Source: Haplosporangium gracile
Lineage: Eukaryota; Mortierellomycota; Mortierellomycetes; Mortierellales; Mortierellaceae
Assembly: GCA_015499985.1 (NCBI GenBank)
Contig: JAAAUF010000094.1
Coordinates: forward strand, 1-33,234
Length of the DNA stretch: 33,234 nucleotides
Direction: 5' to 3'
Shown: piece by piece, positions 1 to 8,368 of the stretch
How positions within the stretch are numbered: position 1 is the first letter of the stretch
Layout: each line of letters opens with the position of its first letter
Notes under the pieces: generated by a model
What the model was told of the DNA's origin: nothing
What the model saw: only the letters and a program-made list of their open reading frames with translations
The model's database searches: none
Program-made: the position numbers and the translations under genes

Positions 1-474
1 CAAGGCATTCATGCGACCCAGTTTGTGCAACTAGAGGCATTCGGGCTCCCAGGGGTTCCGTCTGACAGTTCGTTTACTCCAAAGCTGCCAGCCGCTGACA
101 CCTCCTTCCGTTTTTTTTATTTAGTGGCTTGGATTAGTCAACTGTGGGGGAGTTGGCGGCAAAAAAAAAAAAAAAAAAAGGTAACGGGTACTCTGATCAT
201 TATGGCAACAGGTCTATGCACATGTCCTATAAGACCACGCTTTGGGGGACACAAGTAATCCTTCAAGTTTAGTCTTTCACCTTTCCTTGTTCCCGGTAAT
301 GTGCTCTTCCGTGACATTAAAAGTAGGGTACAGTACAACTAAAACGAGAAAAATATTTTCATTCGTGCTTTGTCCTATATTCTTTTTTGTGTGCAACGGT
401 CAAGCTAACTAAAGAGTTGAGTCGAAACCTTATTTAGTTTCCTTTCTTATTCTGCGTGAGAGCAAGCAACTAAT
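1..474. other. Gene-free left edge
   Basis: I see no supportable gene here. The only notable structure is a run of 19 A at 161-179. The stretch is probably the 3' flank of the minus-strand gene that ends at 475. Confidence 0.5.
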
Positions 475-1287
475 CTAGATAAAATCCAGCTGGAGAATCA
501 AGGGGACAAACAACAAAAGCGCCGCTTTCTTGACAGTACGACCACCATCGCCATGGACAGAGTTCCCACTTGAACCCTTGTTGGTGGGGGATACAACAGC
601 AGGTCCAGTTCCAGAGCCCCCGGTGGAAATTGCTGGCCTGGTCGTCGGAAGAACCGGGGTCGTCGCAATGGTTGTGGTTGTGGTGACGTTGGTTAGTGGT
701 GGAGGTGTGACTCCTCCAAGGCTACAGCCCGTCCCTCCAACGGCATAGCAATAGGAGCTCTTCGCAGCACCCAGGCTAACCTCCTCCACACAGTATGAAG
801 ATCCCGTCGAGCTCAACCCAGAGACAAACCCCGAATAGACCGCATACTGCAGACCCAAATGTCCCATGAACCCCTGATACCCAATGCAGCCCATCACGAA
901 CTGACAAGTCTCGGGTCCGTTGGGGCAGCAGACCCAATCATCGTACGAACTGCCTGTTCCCTCTAGACAACTCTGTTTCTTCAGAAAAGAGCTCAGCATG
1001 TTTGGGCAACAGGGTTTGTTGCGGGTAATGGCCAGAGAACCCTCTTGGTAGCAGGTCTGAGAGGATGCGGAGGAGTAATCGTTGAACCTGCAGACGTATT
1101 TGGAGTTGCCGATGGTGCAATCGAGATTGCCGTAGGGGCATTTACCAGTGTAATTGTTCGGACATACTCCTGGGGAAGTGCAACAGTTAAAGAGGCGGGT
1201 GTCGGAGTATATGTTTGAGCTGTTTGAAGCGTAGGCGTTGACGACTGTGTCGACCCAGGGTAAGTTGCAGGCGTCGTAGAGGGACAT
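475..1287 (-). CDS. Cysteine-rich, probably GPI-anchored surface protein
   Basis: A single uninterrupted 270-residue reading frame. I do not recognise a named family. About residues 1-195 hold 18 cysteines, including adjacent CC pairs (NCCTSPGVCP, KPCCPN, WVCCPNGPETC), which suggests a disulfide-rich extracellular domain. Then comes a Thr/Ser/Pro/Gly-rich stretch (about 195-245) typical of O-glycosylated fungal wall proteins. The C-terminus is a small-residue and basic segment followed by a hydrophobic tail (KKAALLLFVPLILQLDFI), the usual layout of a GPI-attachment signal. The odd point is the N-terminus, MSLYDACNLPWVDTVV, which is not a classical signal peptide; either the true start lies in an unseen upstream exon or export is unconventional. 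It is divergently arranged with PET100. Surface location is inferred from composition only. Confidence 0.65.
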   Translation of the reverse strand: MSLYDACNLPWVDTVVNAYASNSSNIYSDTRLFNCCTSPGVCPNNYTGKCPYGNLDCTIGNSKYVCRFNDYSSASSQTCYQEGSLAITRNKPCCPNMLSSFLKKQSCLEGTGSSYDDWVCCPNGPETCQFVMGCIGYQGFMGHLGLQYAVYSGFVSGLSSTGSSYCVEEVSLGAAKSSYCYAVGGTGCSLGGVTPPPLTNVTTTTTIATTPVLPTTRPAISTGGSGTGPAVVSPTNKGSSGNSVHGDGGRTVKKAALLLFVPLILQLDFI

Positions 1288-2025
1288 TGTTGATTGTGGT
1301 GAGTATGGTGAGGAGTGAGGAGTAGGGAGGGGTGGTGTGGGAGCGAAGTCAAAGAGAAAGAGGGGATGGGGGAGAGGGGAACGAAAGGTGGAAAAAAAAT
1401 GAAGGGCGAACGGACAAGAGTGCTCAATTTATTCAAAATGGGTGGGTGGTTACTGCAAGGAGGAGGGGTATAATTGTCACTCGTTTTTTTTTGAACACAT
1501 GCATTGGAGCACGAACCCCTGGTAAGGACTGACTTTTTTGGCGAAAAGAAAAGAAGGCACAGAAGGATGGATAAAAGAGAACACTGAGTGCTCGACTGTT
1601 GTCTTTGTATCCATGATGCAAGTCGATGATATTGGAGTCGATAATTACAAAAGTATACGTATCAAACATGGAGATAATAAAAGGCATATAATACCTGCTT
1701 ATTATGAAGTGTTCTCGTCGCGTTTTTTCTACTGCTTTAGATGCGGTAGCAATTAAAGGAAGAATCGGTAGCAACCCCCTCACGCGAGAAGCAAATGTTG
1801 TCTTTGTGTAAACTAAACTCGTCCCCCCGACTTTATGCGTTTGGTAAATTGAGCGAAAAGTCGCAGTCACAAGATGTTCCTCTTCGGGTCTCCTGCTTTG
1901 TGTTATTGCGCCTCGGACGGAGAAGCAAAGAGGACATTATCGTTTTTATGGGAAACACAGACCCCGTTACACTCCTTTTACCTTTTCTCCCTCTTCAATC
2001 CACAACAAAAAACACATTCACAACC
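1288..2025. promoter_or_regulatory. Divergent intergenic region between the Cys-rich gene and PET100
   Basis: About 740 bases separate two divergent start codons, so this region should hold both promoters. The side nearest the Cys-rich gene is strongly C/T-rich on that gene's sense strand (1290-1440), as is common just upstream of fungal start codons. I see no convincing gene or named transcription-factor site. Confidence 0.4.
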
Positions 2026-2910
2026 ATGGGCGGTCCTAAACTCGAAGTCTTCAAGGCACGTCCTCAACCGCCATACTATGTCACGCATGCTCAAGATACT
2101 GCAACAAAAACTAATATGGGCCTTTTGAATCACCCTCATTCAGTGCTCGAGGCTAACACGATTACATTCATTTCTACATTTTCCGGGTTCACTTCTCGGT
2201 CTTCCGTCTAACGTTTCTTTTCTGAACCTCTTTTTACTTCAATTTCTTTTTCTTCTTCAATTTCTTTTTCTTCTTCTTCTTCTTCTTCTTCCAGTTCGGA
2301 GTCTACATTTTCACACCCGTCATGTTCATGGTGTACTTTGGTAAGTCTCTTTACCACTCTACTCTCACACCCTGCTCCACATTTTTCGGTTGCTTGCCGT
2401 GAGAAATAGAAAAAGTTTCGAGCATCCTCTCAAGTTTCCTTCAAGATTGCTAACAAATGAACCATATATCCTAAATACTCAAATTTAGGTGCACCCGAGT
2501 TCTACGACAAGCACGTCCGCAACGTAAGTGTTTTGCTTTCCTACCTGTCCTCTTTTCATTATCTCCGAACGCGTTTATGCACTGTCTTTTTTTTTTTCAC
2601 AAAACACTAATAATTCACATTCGAATTAATCGCTTTATTTTTACGCATAGTCAAAGTTCTGGCCAGCTCCCGAAGTCGTAAACGTAAGTACTTGATAATG
2701 TAAAAAGCACATGCAACCAATCAATCCCCACCCTCCAATCAACTTTCAACTCTTACAAAACGTCCTTCAAAAACTGGATTCACAACAACAAAATAGACGC
2801 GCACTGGAATTGACAAGAAGGAGCTGTTGTACGAGGTCGAGCGTCTGAAGCAAGAGCGTCTTGCCCGCAAGGCTGCTCGTGAGGGCTTGTCCGAGGGCAA
2901 GAACGTGTAA
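2026..2910 (+). CDS. PET100: Pet100, cytochrome c oxidase assembly factor
   Basis: Five exons: 2026-2055, 2295-2340, 2489-2523, 2651-2683, 2797-2910 (258 nt, 85 residues plus stop). The product begins MGGPKLEVFK, continues FGVYIFTPVMFMVYFG and APEFYDKHVRN, then SKFWPAPEVVN, and ends in a charged helix (ELLYEVERLKQERLARKAAR). This matches the Pet100 layout as I remember it: a short conserved N-terminus running straight into one transmembrane helix, a conserved aromatic/acidic segment with W-P, and a basic coiled tail. Pet100 acts in the mitochondrial inner membrane as a chaperone in complex IV assembly. Introns 2-4 have GTAAGT donors. Intron 1 appears to start with GC (AAG|GCACGT), because no GT donor gives the family-like junction. 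The length lies between the human (about 73) and yeast (about 111) proteins. Confidence 0.88.
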
Positions 2911-2978
2911 AAAAAAATCAGCCAACCAACCAATCATTCACCAAATTCAACATTCCGTGCTCAAAAGCAACACCGACA

Positions 2979-2984
2979 AATAAA
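2979..2984 (+). terminator. AATAAA poly(A) signal for PET100
   Basis: An AATAAA hexamer about 70 bases after the PET100 stop. The assignment rests on motif and position only. Confidence 0.4.
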
Positions 2985-3020
2985 TGGATATGTTATTGTA
3001 CAAATCAGAGGATTCTTTGT

Positions 3021-3026
3021 TTTATT
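3021..3026 (-). terminator. AATAAA poly(A) signal for the 755-residue gene
   Basis: TTTATT on the plus strand reads AATAAA on the minus strand, about 160 bases past the minus-strand stop. It interleaves with the PET100 3' end, as expected for a convergent pair. Confidence 0.35.
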
Positions 3027-3185
3027 GCAAAACTGCCAGGAAAGCAGCGAGTGAGCTAAGAAAAGAGGGCGAAAGAGTGCAGGAATGTAGGACAGCAAAT
3101 AAAAACAACAGACAAGTTCAAATGCGACATAGTGAACAGGAGAGAGAAAGGTAGTTCGCAAAAAAGATGCTCACGAAATTGACAC

Positions 3186-5453
3186 TCAAGACGAGGAGCA
3201 GTAGACGATAGCAGCGTCGGGGCCACGTCCTCCAGAGCTCATCCTCGCCCCCACCCACCGCTTCGAAAAGAACTCGATCACCTTGTTGCGATCCGCCCAT
3301 GGCTCAGGACCGATCTTGGCCTTCGAGGTCGTCAACCACCAGGGCAACTTAAAGCCCTTGATGTCCTCGAACGGTGGCAGTGTGTCATAAAACAGTAACT
3401 GCTGTAGATGCTGCAACTGATCCGATTCCGAGTCCGCTTGGAGTTGTTGGTCCAGAGGATGATCATGCGCTCGCGACTCCGTCTGCGTATGCGTCTGAGA
3501 TTCGTCCTGTGATTGGGTTGAAAGTGAAAAGCGACGACGTTGTTCCTGTTTCTTGTGCTTATTCTTCCGAGATGGAGGCTGAGGCGAAGTTGCCGTATCA
3601 ATTCTAAGTCTTGTTGAGCGCTTGTTCTCGAGATCCTCTGAAAGTTGCAAAGATGCGACCAAAACGGCGTCAACGATAGCACCCTTGTTTCTCTCGACCT
3701 CTGGCCTGTATTGCAACTCAGTAGGTCCTTGATCCTCGTGAGATCCTCGACGAGTCATCCAAGCAGGCTTGCTAGATAAATTCCACGTGCTGTCCAGTTT
3801 GGTGGGGTTGGGTGACTTCCATGCGTTGCTGACCTTGCTTTCGACCTTATTACCGACCTTGTTGTCTGCCTTGTTACCGGCCTTGGACTGCTTGACGGAG
3901 GCTTGAGCTGGAGTAGGACCAAAATCAGAGCTAGGAGATGCCAGATAGCGCAGGCGCTGCTGTTGGTATTGGTGCTGCTGCTGGTGTTGATGCTGTTGAG
4001 GTTGCTGCTGACTAACATATTGAGGGCGTGGAGGACGCATGTTTCGCCCGAAATGCGGTTGTTGGGATTGAGGTTGACCCGAGTAGTAGATTTGGTTTTG
4101 GAAGGGAGGGCGACCAGGCATTGGGCGCTCATGAGAGTGCGTGAGCGGTCCGCTCATCGGAAGACAATGTGGCATGCCAGGTTGATAGCTGACAGGAGGT
4201 TGCTGGTGATAATCAGAGGGATGCACAGAGTATTCGCTAAAATGTCGTTGGCTATGCTCGAATGGACGCGCAGGATCTTCACGTGGGGGTCGTGGTTGGT
4301 GATAGTCGGAGGGCCACTCGAGATGATCCCCTGATGCCTTCCACGGCCGTGCCTTGAAGGATCGAGGTGTTGACTCCCAAGGACTGTGACTCCTGGTATC
4401 CAGCGCACTTGAAAAGTGGGCGTCCTGAGATTGGCTTGCAGCAACTTGAGTGACAATCGGTCCTTTGAACACAGGAGTCCTTGGAGCTGAGTCTTTCCAG
4501 GCGGTCTGTTGCGCGGATGTACTCAAAGATGTCGTTGAAGTGATGGGTGAGGCAGCGGTCGCAATAGAGATAGGTGGAGCATGTTTCTGTTCGTATTCGA
4601 CAATGTCGTCCGCCCAGTTGCTTGTTGCGGTGTTCATAAAATCGTCGTTCAAGAAATCCAAACCGTCGTTACCTGAAGCCACAACTGAATACAGAACCTG
4701 CCTGCCGTGGATATCGTACACATTATTGGAAGGCTCCATGTTGACACTGATATTGATGGGCACTTGCGCCACATCTTTTCGTCCGTCATCGAAATGCTCA
4801 TGAGAAGCCTTGAATCCTGCCTGCTCGGAAGGCTGTCCTGTCGCCACCTCTGCGGAAGTCTTTGCTGCTGCTGCCGCCGCCCCCTTTTTCTTGGCCTTGG
4901 GTTTCTTGGCGATGGGTTTGGTGTCGCTTTGAACAACAGCACTGTCAAGCCAATCCAGAGACTCCCTGTTCAACGCTTTGTCCTGTTCGTTGATGCTGGG
5001 AAAAGTTGTTGATGGCGTAGCTGCTTCATCAGGGACGAGAGAGAGATCGGTCGGCGCAGTCGTTTTTTTCTTCTTTTTCTTCTTCTTTTTTTTGTCTCCA
5101 TGGGCTTGTGCTGAGTCAATAACAGACTCGTCTTGCTGAGGCATCGATGATAACGAAAACAATGACTGTTGTTGCTGGTGTTGGTCTTTGTAGTGTTGTT
5201 GCTGCTGCTGTTGTTGTTGTTGTTGTTGTTGTTGTTGGAAGGTCTTGGCGTTGCTGCTGCTGCTACTACTACTGCTAATGTTGCTATTGTTATTGTTGGG
5301 AAGGCCAGAAAGGGGCAAAGGAGGATCACTGATTGGGGTGATCGATTTAAGGGACTTTCCAGCGGCGGCCAAGGGGTTAGGGTCAGCGAAGGTCTTCGGA
5401 TAGATGACGAGTGAACCGTGATTTCCTGACGTCAGGTCTCGAAAGGGGCCCAT
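3186..5453 (-). CDS. Low-complexity polyQ/poly-Lys protein, function unknown
   Basis: A single 755-codon frame starting at 5453. I do not recognise it. Visible parts in order: a Pro/Ser N-terminus (about 1-52); Asn and Ser runs; 14 consecutive Gln (about 73-86) and a second short Gln run; 10 consecutive Lys after HGD (about 123-132), then a further basic segment with Ala/Lys (KKPKAKKKG) that could be nuclear-localising; an acidic patch (LDFLNDDFMN...WADDIVEYEQ); a long Pro/Gln/His-rich middle; a basic stretch (RKNKHKKQEQRRR); and a compact, non-repetitive C-terminus rich in aromatics (FKLPWWLTTS, EPWADRNKVIEFFSKRWVG) that looks like the conserved functional part. It is mostly disordered, with a possible nuclear or RNA-related role by inference only. 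It is convergent with PET100 and divergent from the GPCR. The length argues that it is a real gene. Confidence 0.72.
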   Translation of the reverse strand: MGPFRDLTSGNHGSLVIYPKTFADPNPLAAAGKSLKSITPISDPPLPLSGLPNNNNSNISSSSSSSSNAKTFQQQQQQQQQQQQQQHYKDQHQQQQSLFSLSSMPQQDESVIDSAQAHGDKKKKKKKKKKTTAPTDLSLVPDEAATPSTTFPSINEQDKALNRESLDWLDSAVVQSDTKPIAKKPKAKKKGAAAAAAKTSAEVATGQPSEQAGFKASHEHFDDGRKDVAQVPINISVNMEPSNNVYDIHGRQVLYSVVASGNDGLDFLNDDFMNTATSNWADDIVEYEQKHAPPISIATAASPITSTTSLSTSAQQTAWKDSAPRTPVFKGPIVTQVAASQSQDAHFSSALDTRSHSPWESTPRSFKARPWKASGDHLEWPSDYHQPRPPREDPARPFEHSQRHFSEYSVHPSDYHQQPPVSYQPGMPHCLPMSGPLTHSHERPMPGRPPFQNQIYYSGQPQSQQPHFGRNMRPPRPQYVSQQQPQQHQHQQQHQYQQQRLRYLASPSSDFGPTPAQASVKQSKAGNKADNKVGNKVESKVSNAWKSPNPTKLDSTWNLSSKPAWMTRRGSHEDQGPTELQYRPEVERNKGAIVDAVLVASLQLSEDLENKRSTRLRIDTATSPQPPSRKNKHKKQEQRRRFSLSTQSQDESQTHTQTESRAHDHPLDQQLQADSESDQLQHLQQLLFYDTLPPFEDIKGFKLPWWLTTSKAKIGPEPWADRNKVIEFFSKRWVGARMSSGGRGPDAAIVYCSSS

Positions 5454-6297
5454 GTTGCTGTTATCCTAACTCTCAAGCGAGCGCCAAGAGAGAGAGTTGA
5501 AGTGTACTCTTGCTGTTGCTTTGTTCGTTTGTGCGCGGGTATGTTTGTGTGGTTTTGTGTGTAAAAAAGAAAGCCAACGTGAGGGCAAGCGGGAAAAAAA
5601 CGGTTGTTGCTGTAGTGGTACGAGAGTCCCTTTGTGTTATGTCACTGATTGACTCGTGTGAGTGAATGAGTGACAACAATAGGGATCTGTTGGATGAATG
5701 CAGAATGAGAAGAAAGAAAGAAGGGGGAGGGAGAATGGCTGAATGACTGAATGAGTTGAAAAGTGAAAAGAGAATGGTGGCGGGGAAGGGAAAGAAAGTG
5801 AGTAGGAAAAAAGAGAGAAAGATACATCGAGGACAGTGCCTCTCTATACTCATAGTTAATGTGGATCCTTCCTTCCCCTGGCATAAACATTTTTATTTTT
5901 CATTTCTCGACTGCTGCTTTCATCACCGCCCCTTGCTGTGTACCTGCATGGGTGTTTTATGGCGAGGTAGGGGGGGAGGAGGGTGGATGCCTTGTTCGTC
6001 AATGCGCTGTTCTCTAAAAATATGTACACCGCATATGATCAGCGATGCCGCTGAAGGTTGGCTCAATGACGCGTCGTGATTGGCTGATGCCTGATCAGCT
6101 ACAGCTTCAGATCAGAGTCAGACGCGACTTTGAAGAACAAATACGCATTCACCAAATGTATTGCCCATACAGAGAGAAGACATTGTCGCCGGGTAAGCCA
6201 TACATGTACATGTACATGCTCACCCCTCATTGAAGATCCTCCTTCTTCTTCTTCTTCCTCCTCTTGTCTGATTATTATTTCTTTCCCCCTTCCCATC

Positions 6298-6311
6298 TGA
6301 CTCCTGAGTCA
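6298..6311. promoter_or_regulatory. AP-1/Gcn4-like inverted repeat
   Basis: TGACTC and GAGTCA are separated by CT, so the right half contains TGAGTCA, a perfect bZIP (AP-1/Gcn4-type) site at 6305-6311. It lies about 2 kb upstream of the GPCR and about 850 bases upstream of the divergent gene, so the target is unclear. Confidence 0.2.
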
Positions 6312-7696
6312 AGTCCTGTCCAAATGGACAATCCTGCTCATGCACAACAAAATCAAAAAGTTCAGCTGTGCTCTGATCCAAACAAGATGATCGTCTTTGC
6401 TTCACAACATATTCGTCTCAGTAGTCAACATACACGGAGTACAGTACCTTAAGCATTCTCTTACATTCTCTTCCTCTTTCTCCCTTTTCTCCCCCCGCTT
6501 CAGCAGCTCCTTGTCTTCTCCTTCCTGGTATGTGTTTCGTTCTCTTCACAGTTTCCATATGTTGTCTTCTATCCCTTTCTTACCTGAATCCTCTCTTTCA
6601 TCGGGCTCACAGGGAGACAGGAATTCTCAAAGGTCAAATAGCTAGGAAGAGTCTCCAAGCTTAACAAAACAATAAAAGGAATTGACTCTTTGGCGAACAT
6701 GCCTGTAAAACTCTGGCGATGGCAGTTGATAAGAAAAAGGGAATCTTCTTGGATGTTCATCTGCCCAAATCCATCCCGGTACACAGAGAGACCGACAGAC
6801 GGGCAAACTTTGCAAAATAAGACACCCCCCGTACTCGTATTCTGCCCAGTATGGGATGGCGTTCAACCGTACATTGTCAATCCCTGTTTGGCCATTGACT
6901 TTGTATTCATGGCTGTTAATATTCGGTAGGTGCCGGACCCTTGTTTATTCTTTTCCCTTGTCCCTCTTTCCTTTGATTCACCATAACGCAAACACAGACA
7001 CTCATTCCATAATTGATATTATTCTGCTCCCAGATTTGATAGGATGCCCCTCCTTCTCCTTATTTTTTTTTCCCTTTGGTGGATGATGCTGAGCTACATT
7101 AGAACTCAACGGAGAAGCGCTCATTGTCTGTCGCCATACAAATGGCACAGACAGCTCCTTTACTTTTCCTTCTTTACACCTTTTGCAATCGTCTGTTTGT
7201 CCTTTCATCGTCCTCGTCTCTTTTCACTCGCTTTTTTCTTCTTTTCTATCTAGTGCGCATTATCCATTTTTCAACCTCCCTTTCTCTCGTCGCTCGCCTT
7301 ACTTTCCCTCTCTCCCGCCTCTCTTCTCTCTTTTTTAGCGTTCGCTCTCACCGTTTTCTTCCTTTCCTTTTCTTTGTTCCTTCCCGTTCCAAGAAGACAG
7401 CCACCTCTCAGCCGCCATTTAGGCTGCCATTGTCATCGTCGGATCTCTTATTATTGTTTCTGCGCACCAGATTAGAATCCTTCGCAAATTTCATTGTTGC
7501 TGTTGTTATTTTTAGGCAGAGAGGGAGGCCGGTTTTTGTCACATTCTTTTCTTTCAGTCTTCCTGTTCCACTTTTTCCCCCTCCGTACTTGTGTTACCAA
7601 CTTGCCAACAACAACCTTGGATCACCACCCACTTTCCCCGTTGTTGCCTGCTTCTTCCACATATACCTTTAACTCTTTTCCCTTTTTATATGTTTG

Positions 7697-7727
7697 TCTC
7701 TCTCTCTCTCTCTCTTTCTCTCTCTTT
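7697..7727. repeat. (TC)n microsatellite
   Basis: A tract of alternating T and C with a few extra T, inside the pyrimidine-rich region upstream of the GPCR. Confidence 0.8.
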
Positions 7728-7959
7728 ACCACCACTCGAAAGGGTGTACCTTTTTCTCTCTTTCCACTGTCATCTTTCCCCATCTTCTTTCCCTACCTGC
7801 TCCCCGCTTTTGTATGACTACTCCTCCTCCACTCTTCCCCTTTCTTGCCCTGAATGTCACCACTTGAATACCACATATTCCTCTCCACCGTCCGAGAATT
7901 CATTGTGCAACCTCACTTACACAATCATCAAGGGTCGATCTGACAATAACAACAAGAAC

Positions 7960-7984
7960 GACAACAACAACAACAACAACAACA
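7960..7984. repeat. (ACA)n trinucleotide tract
   Basis: About eight consecutive ACA units upstream of the GPCR, not in a supported gene. Confidence 0.75.
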
Positions 7985-8368
7985 GATCTCCTCCACTCCC
8001 ATATCCCGCACAAACCCCGTCTGCTCCTCGATCAACTTTGCTAAGTCATCAAGAGCCCATCTCTCCTCCTCTTCTTCTTTCCCTTCATCCCTTCTTCACA
8101 TACACCCGTCCCTCTTCTCTCCTGTGCCCACGCTCTTCCTGCAGGCGAAGCAGTAGCAGACGGCAACCATCCGCCTTTACATTACAGCCGTGGATGCCGA
8201 AAAAGTATGGAACAGCCACGCACCATCCTCTAAACCATCTACTTCTTCTCCTATTCTACTACAACCGACACAATCAACGTCCACCTAATCCACGACCATC
8301 GTCCTCACTCTCCTTCTTTTCCACCCTCTTCGCGATTCCAACCACCACCCCACACACAACAATTAGCC

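Larger units (their letters stand above)
5454..8368. promoter_or_regulatory. Long gene-free divergent region, pyrimidine-rich toward the GPCR
   Basis: About 2.9 kb between the divergent 755-residue gene and the GPCR. No frame here has a recognisable domain. From about 7040 to 8360 the plus strand is heavily C/T-rich with TCTC, TTC and AAC repeats, and the open frames there are long simply because that composition lacks stop codons. It probably contains the GPCR promoter and a long 5' untranslated region. An unannotated gene cannot be excluded. Confidence 0.45.

Noticed and set aside
6204..6219. Repeated ACATGT palindromes
   Set aside because: A short simple repeat with no context pointing to a function.
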